64,000 nucleotides of DNA from Ralstonia sp. RRA. GTDB lineage: Bacteria > Pseudomonadota > Gammaproteobacteria > Burkholderiales > Burkholderiaceae. The DNA is taken from positions 434,001-498,000 of the forward strand of contig NZ_CP146092.1 in NCBI RefSeq assembly GCF_037023145.1. Reading direction: 5' to 3'. Shown piece by piece: positions 43,498-54,054 of this stretch. The notes under the pieces were generated by a model. The model was not told the DNA's origin, ran no database searches, and worked only from the letters and a program-made list of their open reading frames with translations. Numbering within the stretch: position 1 is the first letter of the stretch; every line of letters begins with the position of its first letter. The position numbers and the translations under genes are program-made.

Positions 43498-44129
43498 CAC
43501 AAACGCCGCTGCGCGCGCACGATCTGCTGTGGGTATCCGCGATGCCCACAGCAGCAGACGGCGCACCTTTGCCAGACTGGGCCATCACGGCATGTCGGGA
43601 AGGTGCGCCCGTCGTTGTGCGTCGTGCGCCGCGCGGCGTGGATGGGTCGATCCCCGTAGGGCTGCGCGGCCGCGCACGAAGCGAGCGCTGCGCAGGCACC
43701 ATCGCGACCAGCGCCATCACGCGTGTGGTCACGCCGGAAACGCTGGCGACCACCGCCGCAGCGATCGCACACGACGCTCCGTTTGCAGCACTGCGCACCT
43801 TGCGCGCGTTGGCGCCCGCACTCGATGCACTCGGCTGGGCATGGGGGCCGACCGGCGGTGCGGGCTTTGCGCTCGCCAGCGGCTTGCCGGTTTTGCACGC
43901 GGACAGCGATCTCGACCTCGTCGTCCGCATGCCGACTGCACCGTCGGCCACGCAGCGTGACCACCTCGTGCACCTGCTAACCGACACCGAATGCCGCGTC
44001 GATCTTCAAATCGACACCGACCACGGCGGCTTTGCATGGCGTGAGTGGCTGGCCTCGCCGCGCCAGACCTTGCTCAAGACCGACCACGGCCCCCGCCTCG
44101 TTGCCGACCCATGGAGCGACGTCGCATGA
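43494..44129 (+). CDS. mdcG: Phosphoribosyl-dephospho-CoA transferase (holo-ACP synthase)
   Basis: 211 residues from the ATG at 43494. The nucleotidyltransferase-like active site is visible as GWAWGPTGGAGFALASGLPVLHADSDLDLVVR, with the paired aspartates of DSDLD. MdcG attaches the prosthetic group made by MdcB to Ser25 of MdcC. ATGA overlaps join it to madM on one side and mdcH on the other. Confidence 0.95.
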   Translation: MTQTPLRAHDLLWVSAMPTAADGAPLPDWAITACREGAPVVVRRAPRGVDGSIPVGLRGRARSERCAGTIATSAITRVVTPETLATTAAAIAHDAPFAALRTLRALAPALDALGWAWGPTGGAGFALASGLPVLHADSDLDLVVRMPTAPSATQRDHLVHLLTDTECRVDLQIDTDHGGFAWREWLASPRQTLLKTDHGPRLVADPWSDVA

Positions 44130-45061
44130 GCGTCCTCTTCATGTTCCCCGGCCAGGGCAGCCAGCACGTGGGCATGCTGCACGCGTTGCCTGACGACCCT
44201 GCTGTCGCGCAAACACTGGCCGAAGCGGGCGACGTCATGGGCGTCAATCCGTTCACGCTCGATACCGCGCAGGCATTGCAGTCAACCGTGGCCGTCCAGC
44301 TCTGCCTGCTGATCGCCGGTGTGGCCGTGGCGCGCACGTTGGTTCGCCAAGATGCCGCGCCGGACATGGTGGCCGGCCTGTCGATCGGCGCGTGGCCCGC
44401 GGCCGTCGTAGCAGGCGTGCTGGATTTCAGCGATGCGCTGCGGCTGGTCCGCCTGCGCGGGCAACTCATGGAAGACGCCTACCCCAACGGCTACGGCATG
44501 GCCGTCACCGCCGGTTTGACCGAACCGGAAGTCGCCGCCATCGTTGCGCAGGTCAACACGGCGGCAACGCCCGCCTATGTCGCCAACCTGAATGCGGAGC
44601 GGCAAATTGTGGTGGCGGGCAACGATGCCGCGCTCGCGCAAGTCATGGCGCGCGCGCAAGCGGCAGGCGCATCGACTGCGGCGCGGTTGTGCATGGCAGT
44701 GCCGTCGCACTGTCCGCTGCTCGATGTTCAAGCCGCCGAACTGGCTGCCGCCGCCGCAAAGGTGACGCCCCACGTGCCGCAACTCACATACGTCAGCAGC
44801 AGCCGAGCGCGTGCGCTCTTCCGTGCGAACCTCATCATCGAAGACCTTGCGTGGAACATGGCCCGGCCGGTGCTCTGGCATGACACGATGCGGCATGCGT
44901 TCGAGCGTGGCGCTCGGCTGGGCGTGGAGATCGCGGGCAACGGCGCACTGAAGCGCCTCGCGCAACCCGTCTTCGCAAGCGATGCGGTGTTCGATGCGAG
45001 CAACGGGCTCGATGCGGTGCGGGTGCGCATCCAGCGTCAGGCACGCGCTGACGAACGATAG
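44126..45061 (+). CDS. mdcH: Malonyl-CoA:ACP transacylase of malonate decarboxylase
   Basis: 311 residues from the ATG at 44126. FabD-like: FMFPGQGSQHVGML at the N-terminus, the nucleophile serine in AGLSIGAWPAAV (~94) and the histidine in MAVPSHCPLLDVQ (~199). It charges MdcC-SH with malonyl from malonyl-CoA to start the catalytic cycle. Last intact gene of the locus. A broken RpiR-type gene follows directly, so a regulator once terminated the cluster. Confidence 0.95.
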   Translation: MSVLFMFPGQGSQHVGMLHALPDDPAVAQTLAEAGDVMGVNPFTLDTAQALQSTVAVQLCLLIAGVAVARTLVRQDAAPDMVAGLSIGAWPAAVVAGVLDFSDALRLVRLRGQLMEDAYPNGYGMAVTAGLTEPEVAAIVAQVNTAATPAYVANLNAERQIVVAGNDAALAQVMARAQAAGASTAARLCMAVPSHCPLLDVQAAELAAAAAKVTPHVPQLTYVSSSRARALFRANLIIEDLAWNMARPVLWHDTMRHAFERGARLGVEIAGNGALKRLAQPVFASDAVFDASNGLDAVRVRIQRQARADER

Positions 45062-45070
45062 GGCGACACA

Positions 45071-45640
45071 GTCACCAGCACCATCACCGATCTGGCGACG
45101 TCGCTCGACATCAACGCCTCCAGCTCGGCTACGCAGGCTTTGCCGACTTCCAGAACGTGTTCCGCGACAGCAAAGCGCAGCGCCACCGCCACTTCTACAG
45201 CCAGTAGGCCGAGCGGCTGGTGACGGGCAAAAATGACACGTGTGCATCCACGGCCTGCGGCAATTCAGCGCATTGGCCAGCGCCCTCTGCTACGGCCTCG
45301 GTATGATCCGCACGGATGTCGCGATGCTCGATATGCAGGGCCTGGGCGCGGCAGAAGGCCTGGCGCAATGCAGCCAGGCGACGTTGTGGTGGCGACGAAC
45401 GTGGCTCCGTACACGCGCAGCGTGGCTGAAGCTGCCGCCAAGCAGACGGAGCTATCGGTGATCGCGCTCACGGACACCCTTGCCTCGCCACCGGTGCCGC
45501 CTGCGGATCGCGCCTTCCTGATCCCGCATGAGAGCGGCTTCTTCAGCAACAGCATGAGCGCCTATCTTGTATTCAGCGAAGGGCTGCTCAACCTGGTGGC
45601 GACGCGGCTTGGCAAGCGCTGGAACGGCGTGAGCGGATGA
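45071..45640 (+). pseudogene. Decayed RpiR/MurR-family regulator (HTH + SIS)
   Basis: Pieces of one RpiR-type protein appear in order but in different frames. TITDLATSLDINAS (HTH) is followed, after a small deletion, by LGYAGFADFQNVFRDSKAQRH, then a TAG. Next is ALCYGLGMIRTDVAMLDMQGLGAAEGLAQ, and another frame change leads to QPGDVVVATNVAPYTRSVAEAA...IPHESGFFSNSMSAYLVFSEGLLNLVATRLG, the SIS domain end. At least three lesions make it non-functional. The N-terminal ~60 residues are gone. Confidence 0.85.
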
Positions 45641-45810
45641 TTACGGCATTGGGGGTTGAAACGTCGTAGTGAAAAACGGTGCCGAGAACGCGGCATCACA
45701 CGGCAAACCTTACCTCGGCGCATGTCTCCCAAAGGTGAATGCCGCATGATGGCGTGAAGCCAATTGCCCGTGCCGACTTCTCGTTTGGCGAAACCAAGGA
45801 GGATTGGTTG

Positions 45811-46326
45811 ATGATGAACTCCCATAGAGCGCATGCGATACCCGTGCCGTCCGACAGCATCCTAGCGCCGCTTTATAAGGGCGCGGACCTGCTGGATGCG
45901 TATGCGGTTCAGTTGCCGGCGGGGGCCAGCGACGATCTGGAAGAGTTGACGCGTGCTGGATTCGAGCGGCAGGCATGGTGGATCCGTGCCCTGACGCGGG
46001 TGCGGGACATGGTTATGGCGACAGTCGGCGTCAAATCGTCTCGTGCGGTTGGTATTGCCGCGGCGACGCGGGGGCCGGTGATCGGTTTCTTTCCACTGCT
46101 GTCGAAGAGTGCGGGGGAACTGGTGATGGGCGAGGACGATCGGCATCTCGACTTCCGGCTCGCGATCCAACTGCGCGCGGGTGCGGCAGGCGGCAAGGAG
46201 CTCGTCGTGGTGACCGTTGTGCATTGCCATAACTTGCTGGGCCGAACGTACCTCGCGGCAATCACCCCGTTCCACCGTGTGATCGCGCGGGCTAGTCTGG
46301 AACAAGCGGTAAGCCGCGCTGCCTGA
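45811..46326 (+). CDS. DUF2867-family protein
   Basis: 171 residues from the ATG at 45811, which has AAGGAGG seven bases upstream; a second ATG follows immediately. The sequence (LLDAYAVQLPAGASDDLEELTRAGF ... IGFFPLLSKSAGELVMGEDDRHLDFRLAI ... VVVTVVHCHNLLGRTYLAAITPFHRVIA) is the SRPBCC-like DUF2867 domain. No signal peptide. Function is not established; such proteins may bind small hydrophobic ligands. A strong terminator follows. The 170 bp before the gene shows nothing but the end of the RpiR remnant. Confidence 0.8.
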   Translation: MMNSHRAHAIPVPSDSILAPLYKGADLLDAYAVQLPAGASDDLEELTRAGFERQAWWIRALTRVRDMVMATVGVKSSRAVGIAAATRGPVIGFFPLLSKSAGELVMGEDDRHLDFRLAIQLRAGAAGGKELVVVTVVHCHNLLGRTYLAAITPFHRVIARASLEQAVSRAA

Positions 46327-46348
46327 ACTGGTCTGCACCTGCCAATAA

Positions 46349-46379
46349 CAAACGGGGCCATTGGCCCCGTTTGTTTTTT
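46349..46379. terminator. Bidirectional Rho-independent terminator
   Basis: A GC-rich stem, CAAACGGGG/CCCCGTTTG around CCATTGG, is followed by TTTTTT on the plus strand. It sits between two convergent genes (DUF2867 and prfC) and can serve both, though the U-run is only clear on the plus side. Confidence 0.88.
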
Positions 46380-46383
46380 GGCG

Positions 46384-47979
46384 TCAGACGATTTCCCGCG
46401 TCTCCAAGAACTGGATGTCCGGAAACCGCTCCTGCGTCAGCCGCAGGTTCACGTTGCTCGGCGCCAGGTAGACGTAGTCACCCGCACCATCCAGCGCCAC
46501 GTTGTGGCCGGCCTTGTCGATCAGCTTGTCGATGTCTTCCGGCTTGCCCTTGAGCCAGCGGGCGGTCGCGCATTCGTGCGGCTCGAAAATGGCATCGACG
46601 CCGTACTCGTGCTCCAGGCGGTGCGCCACCACGTCGAACTGCAGGATACCGACCGCACCCAGCACGAGGTCGTTCGATGCGATCGGGCGGAACATCTGCG
46701 TGGCACCTTCTTCGGCCAGCTGCTGCAAACCCTTCTGCAGTTGCTTGAGCCGCAGCGGGTTGTTCAGGCGCGCGCGGCGGAAGAATTCCGGCGCAAACGA
46801 CGGGATGCCCGTGAACTTGAGCGGCTCGCCTTCGGTAAACGCATCGCCCAGGCGGATCGTGCCGTGGTTGGGCACACCGATGATGTCGCCGGCAAACGCT
46901 TCTTCCGTGGTGTTGCGGTCCTGCGCCATGAAGGTAATGGCGTTGTTGATGGCCACCGTCTTGCCGGTCGACACCTGCAGCAGCTTCATGCCGCGCTCGA
47001 AGCGGCCCGAGCATACGCGCACAAAAGCGATGCGGTCGCGGTGCTTCGGGTCCATGTTGGCCTGGATCTTGAAGACGAAGCCGGTGAACTTCTCTTCCAG
47101 CGGCTTGACTTCGCGCGTCTCGGTGGGGCGCGCCAGCGGCTCCGGCGACTGGCCCACCAGCGCGTCGAGCAGCGACTGCACACCGAAGTTGTTCACCGCC
47201 GAGCCGAAGTACACCGGGCACTGCTTGCCAGCCAGGAACGCCTCTTTGTCGAATGTGTGTGAAGCACCACGCACGAGTTCGATGTCGATGCGCAGCTCTT
47301 CGGCCTGCGAGCCGAGCACGCGATCCAGCTCCGGGTTGTCGAGGCCTTGAATCAGGCCAGCGGTTGCACCCTTCTCGCTGTCCGCATTCGGGTCGAACAG
47401 TTGCACCGTGTCGTTCACGAGGTGATACACGCCCTTGAACGATTTACCCATGCCGATCGGCCACGTCATCGGCGCGCACTGGATCTGCAGCACGCTTTCG
47501 ATTTCGTCGAGCAGTTCGATGGGCGCGCGGCCTTCACGGTCGAGCTTGTTGATGAACGTGAGGATGGGCGTGCTGCGCAGGCGGCAGACGTTGAGCAGCT
47601 TGATGGTCTGCGCTTCCACGCCGTTGACGGAGTCGATCACCATGACGGCCGAGTCGACGGCCGTGAGCGTGCGATACGTGTCTTCCGAGAAGTCTTCGTG
47701 GCCCGGGGTGTCGAGCAGGTTGACGATGTAGTCGCCGCCCTCGTTCTGGTACGGAAACTGCATCACGGAAGACGTGACCGAGATGCCGCGCTGCTTTTCC
47801 ATCTCCATCCAGTCGGAGGTGGCATGGCGGTTGGCCTTGCGCGCGCGCACGGCGCCAGCCATCTGAATGGCGCCGCCAAACCACAGCAGTTTTTCCGTCA
47901 ACGTGGTTTTACCCGCATCCGGGTGGGCAATGATGGCGAACGTCCGGCGGCGCCGGATCTCCTGCTGCAGCGTACTCAC
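46384..47979 (-). CDS. prfC: Peptide chain release factor 3
   Basis: 531 residues from a GTG at 47979 ([14 protein letters not shown]). Reading further upstream to 48153 gives non-family sequence. G1 motif [17 protein letters not shown]3 [14 protein letters not shown] and G4 NKLDREGR are all present, followed by the RF3 domain 2/3 sequences ([30 protein letters not shown]). RF3 is a GTPase that recycles RF1/RF2 from the ribosome after termination. No Shine-Dalgarno is seen before the GTG. Confidence 0.96.
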   Translation of the reverse strand: MSTLQQEIRRRRTFAIIAHPDAGKTTLTEKLLWFGGAIQMAGAVRARKANRHATSDWMEMEKQRGISVTSSVMQFPYQNEGGDYIVNLLDTPGHEDFSEDTYRTLTAVDSAVMVIDSVNGVEAQTIKLLNVCRLRSTPILTFINKLDREGRAPIELLDEIESVLQIQCAPMTWPIGMGKSFKGVYHLVNDTVQLFDPNADSEKGATAGLIQGLDNPELDRVLGSQAEELRIDIELVRGASHTFDKEAFLAGKQCPVYFGSAVNNFGVQSLLDALVGQSPEPLARPTETREVKPLEEKFTGFVFKIQANMDPKHRDRIAFVRVCSGRFERGMKLLQVSTGKTVAINNAITFMAQDRNTTEEAFAGDIIGVPNHGTIRLGDAFTEGEPLKFTGIPSFAPEFFRRARLNNPLRLKQLQKGLQQLAEEGATQMFRPIASNDLVLGAVGILQFDVVAHRLEHEYGVDAIFEPHECATARWLKGKPEDIDKLIDKAGHNVALDGAGDYVYLAPSNVNLRLTQERFPDIQFLETREIV

Positions 47980-48137
47980 GGGCAAAAACCGAAAGGGAGG
48001 GGTGAAAAATGCGGATGAATGCACACACGGCGTGTGTGCAGGCCGACGGGGGTCATCCTGACGGCCGATGGACTGCCCGATCGGGGTTGTCGGGGTTGCC
48101 AACCCAGGGGGCAGCCGAGATTGTACGCGATCGGCGA

Positions 48138-48318
48138 CCTTGCTTAGGATCAACTGACCCGTCGCCTAAGCAAGGGAAACTCCGTAGGAACCGTCCGCCG
48201 GATGGCGGAGACCAATACGTTGTCGGAATGCTCCGACAACCCTTTCGGAGACGGTGTTATCGAAGTTGTCATGAAGCTCCCGTATTGTGGAGGCCGTCGC
48301 GAAACCCACACGGTGTGG
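48138..48318 (+). ncRNA. Candidate structured 5' leader RNA
   Basis: Four perfect hairpins lie in 180 bp. They are CCTTGCTTAGG/CCTAAGCAAGG (48138-48175), TCCGCC-ggat-GGCGGA (48194-48209), GTTGTCGGA-atgc-TCCGACAAC (48219-48240) and CCACA-cgg-TGTGG (48306-48318). They precede the small gene at 48371 and have no downstream T-run, so they look like a structured leader rather than a terminator. I do not recognise a known riboswitch class. Strand is assumed from the downstream gene. Confidence 0.45.
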
Positions 48319-48370
48319 TGCTTTGCGACATTGAAAGAAAGTAAGAAGTTAAGAAGTAAGGAGTCCAATC

Positions 48371-48598
48371 GTGCGTAGTCGAACCCCTGTCGATCCCGCA
48401 GTGCAGCGCATTCTCGAGACCACCCGTAAGGCATGGCAACTCGACGCGGAAAGCCTGCGTGCGGCGCGTCAGCAGCGTGCCGCCAATCGCCGCAAGCGGA
48501 TCAAGGCGTTGCCGCAGGACAGCCTGCGGGCACTCGCAGCCCTCGCTCTGCAAGCGGAAATCCTGGCAGTGCGCAAGACCGTGGTGACGGTCGGCTAG
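48371..48598 (+). CDS. Small basic conserved-looking protein
   Basis: 75 residues from a GTG with GGAG upstream. Arginine/alanine-rich and helical (ILETTRKAWQLDAESLRAARQQRAANRRKRIKALPQDSLRALAALALQAEILAVRK). No signal or membrane segment; the basic helix could bind nucleic acid. It is followed within 30 bp by a strong terminator, so it forms a single-gene unit with the structured leader. Function unknown. Confidence 0.65.
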   Translation: MRSRTPVDPAVQRILETTRKAWQLDAESLRAARQQRAANRRKRIKALPQDSLRALAALALQAEILAVRKTVVTVG

Positions 48599-48627
48599 TC
48601 GCGCAGTTTTCGTTTTCACCTGTATCC

Positions 48628-48649
48628 AGGGCCACAGTCGTGGCCCTTT
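48628..48649 (+). terminator. Rho-independent terminator
   Basis: GGGCCAC-agtc-GTGGCCC followed by TTTTGTTTT, 29 bp after the stop codon of the small basic protein. Confidence 0.88.
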
Positions 48650-48722
48650 TGTTTTGGAGCGCGGCGCATCGGGGCATGGCGGTTGCTGGGCAATGTTTGC
48701 CATCGCACTGCAGGAGCCCTTC

Positions 48723-49016
48723 ATGACAGAGCTGAACCCTAGACCGCCGTCCGACGGCGCCACCGTCACGCCTCTGCACCCGCAGATCGATCACACCGCA
48801 CAGCGCGTGAAACACGCCACGACCGAGGGCATTGACCGGCTGGCGGGCGTGGTCTCCAGCGCGCTCACGCAACTTGACCGACGTACCGAACAACTGAAGA
48901 CGCTGCACGCGAACGCGTCGGTGCAGGCCAGCAGTTCCATGCGCCAGCGTCCGGTGCTGACGATCTGCCTGGCCTTTGTGGCAGGGGTGCTGCTGGAGCA
49001 GTTGACGCGGGATTAG
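48723..49016 (+). CDS. DUF883/ElaB-like membrane-anchored protein
   Basis: 97 residues from the ATG at 48723 (CAGGAG upstream). A helical N-terminal region (QIDHTAQRVKHATTEGIDRLAGVVSSALTQLDRRTEQ) leads to a single C-terminal transmembrane helix (PVLTICLAFVAGVLLEQL). This is the tail-anchored layout of the ElaB/YqjD (DUF883) family, some of which bind ribosomes in stationary phase. It overlaps the convergent YihY gene by 4 bp. A related protein is encoded 1.1 kb further on. Confidence 0.72.
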   Translation: MTELNPRPPSDGATVTPLHPQIDHTAQRVKHATTEGIDRLAGVVSSALTQLDRRTEQLKTLHANASVQASSSMRQRPVLTICLAFVAGVLLEQLTRD

Positions 49017-50005
49017 CGTCTGCTGTCGCGCGGGCCGTTGGCTGCACCGGCGGCCAGCGTCGAGTTGAGCAGCGCAGCTTGTACGACGCCCCCCGAGGTT
49101 CCAGCCGCCCCAGTCGCCTCATCTTTGCGGCTGCCGAACAGCAACGCGTACTGGCGCGTGACCAGCGCGCCGAAAAAGAAAATCTGCGCGGAATAATAGA
49201 TCCACAGCATCAACGCCACCACCGACCCGGCTGCGCCATACGAAGACGCCACTGCGCTGCTGCCGAGATACAACCCGATGAAGCGCTTGCCGAGCGAGAA
49301 CAACAGCGCCGTCACTACCGCGCCCAGGGCCACGTCACGCCAGGCCACGCGCGTCTCGGGCAGCATCTTGAAGATGGTGCCGAACAACAGCGACACCACC
49401 GCAAACGCAAAGGCAGAAGACATGACCTCTGCCACCGGTGCGAAGAAGCCCGCGCCCGCCCAGATCTCACCCCAGAAGCGCTGAACTACCGCCAACGCCG
49501 CATTGACGATGAGCGACACCAGCAGCAGAAAGGCCAGCACCAGGATCAGGCTGAACGACAGCAGCCGCGCGCGCAGCAGCCCCCATAACCCGGCCTGCTG
49601 GCGCGGCGGCACTTCCCACAGTTCATCGAGGCTGCTCTTGAGTTCGGAGAAGGCGCTGGTGGCGCCAATCACCAGCAGCGCAACGGCCATCACAGCGGCA
49701 AACAGGCCGTGGCCGGAGCGCCGGGTGGCGGCCAGCACGGTCTCCACCGCCGCCGCACCTTGGTCGCCCACGAGGCCTTTGATCTGCCCAAAGATTTCGC
49801 CGCGCGCCGCCTGTTCACCAAAGAACAGCCCGGCAATCGAGATGACCAGCACCAGCACCGGCGCCATCGAGAACAGCGTGTAGAACGACAGCGCCGCGCC
49901 CTTGCTGGCTGCACGATGCACAGACCACTGCTGCGCCGCCCCGATCAGCACCTGGGCGGAACGCTTGAGCACATCGCGGTCAATGAAAAAGGCAGCCAGG
50001 CGCAT
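49013..50005 (-). CDS. YihY/BrkB-family inner-membrane protein
   Basis: 330 residues, six hydrophobic helices. The N-terminal AAKQWSVHRAASKGAALSFYTLFSMAPVLVLVISIAGLFFG region and the FLLLVSLIVNAALAVVQRFW and GSVVALMLWIYYSAQIFFFGALVTRQYA segments are typical of the YihY/UPF0761 family. Once misnamed tRNA-processing ribonuclease BN, these proteins are membrane proteins of uncertain role. The last ~40 residues are variable and soluble. Confidence 0.92.
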   Translation of the reverse strand: MRLAAFFIDRDVLKRSAQVLIGAAQQWSVHRAASKGAALSFYTLFSMAPVLVLVISIAGLFFGEQAARGEIFGQIKGLVGDQGAAAVETVLAATRRSGHGLFAAVMAVALLVIGATSAFSELKSSLDELWEVPPRQQAGLWGLLRARLLSFSLILVLAFLLLVSLIVNAALAVVQRFWGEIWAGAGFFAPVAEVMSSAFAFAVVSLLFGTIFKMLPETRVAWRDVALGAVVTALLFSLGKRFIGLYLGSSAVASSYGAAGSVVALMLWIYYSAQIFFFGALVTRQYALLFGSRKDEATGAAGTSGGVVQAALLNSTLAAGAANGPRDSRR

Positions 50006-50095
50006 GAACGGTCCTTGAGGAGAGGCGAGCGGGCAGGCCCGCGCCGCCTTCGAGCGTAGTCAGCCCGCAGCATACGCGCAAGCGGGGGTACGGGC

Positions 50096-50401
50096 TCAGT
50101 CGTCGTCGCTGCCCAGCAGCCGGCTGATGAGAAAGCCTGCGCCAAAGGCCAGCGCGATCGTCGCCAGCGGATGCGTGCGCATGCAGTCGGCCGCATCGTT
50201 GGCAAAGCGCTGCCGTGATGCGCGCCACTGCTCGCGCCGGGCGACGGCTTCATCGAGTGCATCGGCAGCCGCACCGGCAGTACGGTCAATGGCCTCCGCG
50301 GTCGTCGCCTTGACGCGCTCGGCAGCCTGCACCACATCTTCGCGGATCAGGTTGCCGTTGCCATCGGATTTGGGAAACGGATTGGTCTGGGACGGTTCCA
50401 T
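50096..50401 (-). CDS. DUF883/ElaB-like membrane-anchored protein
   Basis: 101 residues from the ATG at 50401. Helical body (REDVVQAAERVKATTAEAIDRTAGAAADALDEAVARREQWRASRQRF) and a C-terminal transmembrane helix (PLATIALAFGAGFLISRLL) followed by an acidic GSDDD tail. Same tail-anchored architecture as the gene at 48.7 kb, but more typical of DUF883. It lies 90 bp beyond the start of the YihY gene on the same strand. Confidence 0.8.
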   Translation of the reverse strand: MEPSQTNPFPKSDGNGNLIREDVVQAAERVKATTAEAIDRTAGAAADALDEAVARREQWRASRQRFANDAADCMRTHPLATIALAFGAGFLISRLLGSDDD

Positions 50402-50464
50402 GGGTCTGCGCTCCTGAGATTGCATCGCGTATCGATTGGCACGCGCATGAGGTTGGCTGCGCCC

Positions 50465-50632
50465 TCACCTGCGCCCGGCCACTAGGCCCCAAAGCAGACT
50501 CACCACAAACAGCACCACGAAGATCATGAACAGGATCTTGGCAATGCCGGCTGCGCTGGCGGCAATGCCACCAAACCCAAGCACGGCCGAGATCAGCGCG
50601 ATGATGAAAAAGATAACGGCGTAATGCAGCAT
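50465..50632 (-). CDS. DUF1328 small membrane protein (YtjA-like)
   Basis: 55 residues from the ATG at 50632, with AGGAGG six bases upstream. [50 protein letters not shown] gives two transmembrane helices and is the DUF1328/YtjA signature. Expected in the inner membrane, often expressed under envelope or osmotic stress. Confidence 0.9.
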   Translation of the reverse strand: MLHYAVIFFIIALISAVLGFGGIAASAAGIAKILFMIFVVLFVVSLLWGLVAGRR

Positions 50633-50710
50633 GGCAACCTCCTGTCGGGTAGGGATACTCACCGTCAGCAAGCTGCGTACCGCGCCCGGAGCATCACCGA
50701 TGTGCGCGAC

Positions 50711-52117
<1,407 letters not shown>

Positions 52118-52706
52118 CTCGATTCGATTGGGTGGCCGGCGGTTCGATTGGGCCGTCGGCGGTCAATGCGCGGGGCAACTGCGGGCCTTCCATGCGCGGG
52201 CAGGCGGCAGGTGCAAAAAGTATTCCATCGCAGACCCGCTTGGCGGCGGGCGCAGTGGTTGTGCAGCCAAGCCCTGGTGCCCGTGCAGAGATCGGTAACT
52301 TTTACACGCTCATGTGCAAGAAAAGACTCGGAGGCGTCACTCCGAGTGGTCGGCCCGACCAAGCGGGTGTGATCTCAGCATAGGTGAGAAGGCCCTGGCT
52401 TCGCCACCCGTCGGCCCGAATGGACAACGGATGGACACGATAGGCCGCCTGAAGGGAAGAAGCGGAGTGAAAGCTGCGCCCCGCCAACGTTTCGGGCCCG
52501 TTTCTTGTCAGCGTTTGGCCGACAGGATGGCCGAAACGTCAGCGCATGCCTGACATACAACGCGCTGGGGCGGCCCCGATAATGGCTCAACTTTTCAACA
52601 CAATGTGACGGGATGACGACGCGCCAAGCCATCGGGAGCCAGCATCGCTGAACAGGCGGCGGCTCCGTGCCGGGACGTCCCCGTCGTGACCGACCACGAG
52701 GGAGCC
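52118..52706. promoter_or_regulatory. Divergent regulatory region between two sigma-54 activators
   Basis: No gene is supported here. It contains a 9-bp dyad ACGTTTCGG/CCGAAACGT (52487-52495 and 52531-52539) and a GTCAG/CTGAC dyad right after it. A hairpin ACTCGGAG-gcgtca-CTCCGAGT (52326-52347) reads as a weak terminator on the minus strand. The large dyad could be an enhancer site for the activators. I find no good -24/-12 element. Confidence 0.4.
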
Positions 52707-53828
52707 ATGTCCTTGAGCGAAGCCAACGCCTTCGATCGTGCAGTCACTGCCGGGCGCCTACGCTGCCCCCCCGGCCTGGCCGAACTCGCCGAGTTCGACG
52801 ATACCGATCACGTGTCGACAGAAACCGACACCCCCGCCAGCCAAGCCACCCAGACCATCGCGGCACCCGATTTCGGTCACCTCTATGGCCGCTCCCCGGT
52901 CATGCGCGCGCTGTACAGCCAGATCGCTAAGGTGTCGAACACGCTGGCCACCGTGCTCATCATGGGCGAGTCGGGCACCGGCAAGGAGCTGATCGCGAAC
53001 ACCGTGCATGACATGAGCGCACGTGCCGACCAAGCCTTCATTGCCGTCAACTGTGGTGCCATTTCGCCCAACCTGATCGAGTCCGAGCTGTTCGGCCACG
53101 AAAAGGGCAGCTTTACCGGCGCAGCGCAGCGCCATATCGGCTATTTCGAGCACGCCAGCGGCGGCACCATCTTCCTGGACGAGATCACCGAGATGCCGGT
53201 GGAGATGCAGGTGAAACTGCTGCGTGTGCTGGAGACCGGTGTCTTCATGCGCGTGGGCGGCACCGAGCCGATCCAGACGCGCGTGCGCATCATTGCGGCT
53301 ACCAACCGCAACCTGATGGAGGCCGTGGCCGACGGCGCGTTTCGCGAAGACCTGATGTACCGCCTGGCCGTGGTGCCACTGCACGTGCCGCCGCTGCGCG
53401 AGCGCGACGACGACATCGAAGAACTGGCCCTGCACTTTCTCGCGCAGTTCAATGCCGCGCACCAGACCGACAAGGTGTTCTCGCGCGCGGCACTCGGTGT
53501 GTTGCGCAACCATGCTTGGCCCGGCAACGTGCGCGAGCTGCGCAATGCGGTGCAGCGCGGCTACATCCTCGGCGAGAAGACCATCGAGCTGACCGCCCCG
53601 CTGGCGTCGCCGCGCGGCCCCGCGCAGCCGAGCGTCAAGGAGGGTGTGCTGAGCCTGTCGGTGGGCGTGACGCTGGCCGATGCGCAACGCACGCTGATCC
53701 TGGCCACGCTGGAGCACTTTCGTGGTGACAAGCGCCAGGCGGCCAAGACGCTGGGCGTGAGCCTGAAGACGCTCTACAACCGGCTCGAGCTCTACCAGAA
53801 CACCGCTGCGGCCAGCATGGCGGCCTGA
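52707..53828 (+). CDS. Sigma-54 enhancer-binding protein lacking a receiver domain
   Basis: 373 residues from the ATG at 52707 (GAGGGAG upstream). The short N-terminal region (~55 residues, CPPGLAELAEFDDTD) has no receiver, PAS or GAF features. The AAA+ core is complete: GESGTGKE, GSFTGA, DEITEMP, RVIAATNR-like RIIAATNR. The C-terminal Fis helix is RGDKRQAAKTLGVSLKTLYNRLELY. Closely similar to the divergent NtrC-type gene, suggesting duplication and loss of the receiver. Activity must be controlled by a partner protein or by expression. Confidence 0.92.
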   Translation: MSLSEANAFDRAVTAGRLRCPPGLAELAEFDDTDHVSTETDTPASQATQTIAAPDFGHLYGRSPVMRALYSQIAKVSNTLATVLIMGESGTGKELIANTVHDMSARADQAFIAVNCGAISPNLIESELFGHEKGSFTGAAQRHIGYFEHASGGTIFLDEITEMPVEMQVKLLRVLETGVFMRVGGTEPIQTRVRIIAATNRNLMEAVADGAFREDLMYRLAVVPLHVPPLRERDDDIEELALHFLAQFNAAHQTDKVFSRAALGVLRNHAWPGNVRELRNAVQRGYILGEKTIELTAPLASPRGPAQPSVKEGVLSLSVGVTLADAQRTLILATLEHFRGDKRQAAKTLGVSLKTLYNRLELYQNTAAASMAA

Positions 53829-54054
53829 TCCAGCGCTTCCTCGACGCCGCCTACCGTACACCGTACGCATCCGTGCTGAACGCATCAGCGCGGATGCGTG
53901 CGCGTGCGCTCGCCCGGGTGCTCATGCGGCGCACGGCGAGGTGCGGGTTCCGCAGCGGTCGCCGCAGCGCATTCCATTCGGCCCGCCTGCGGTAGCGTTA
54001 GAGATTGGACTCGCATGGCGGGCCTCCTCATATGTGGTTCGATGGATGGGTCGG

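Noticed and set aside
48154..48318. Terminator for an upstream plus-strand gene
   Set aside because: The hairpins lack a T-run and there is no plus-strand gene immediately upstream.
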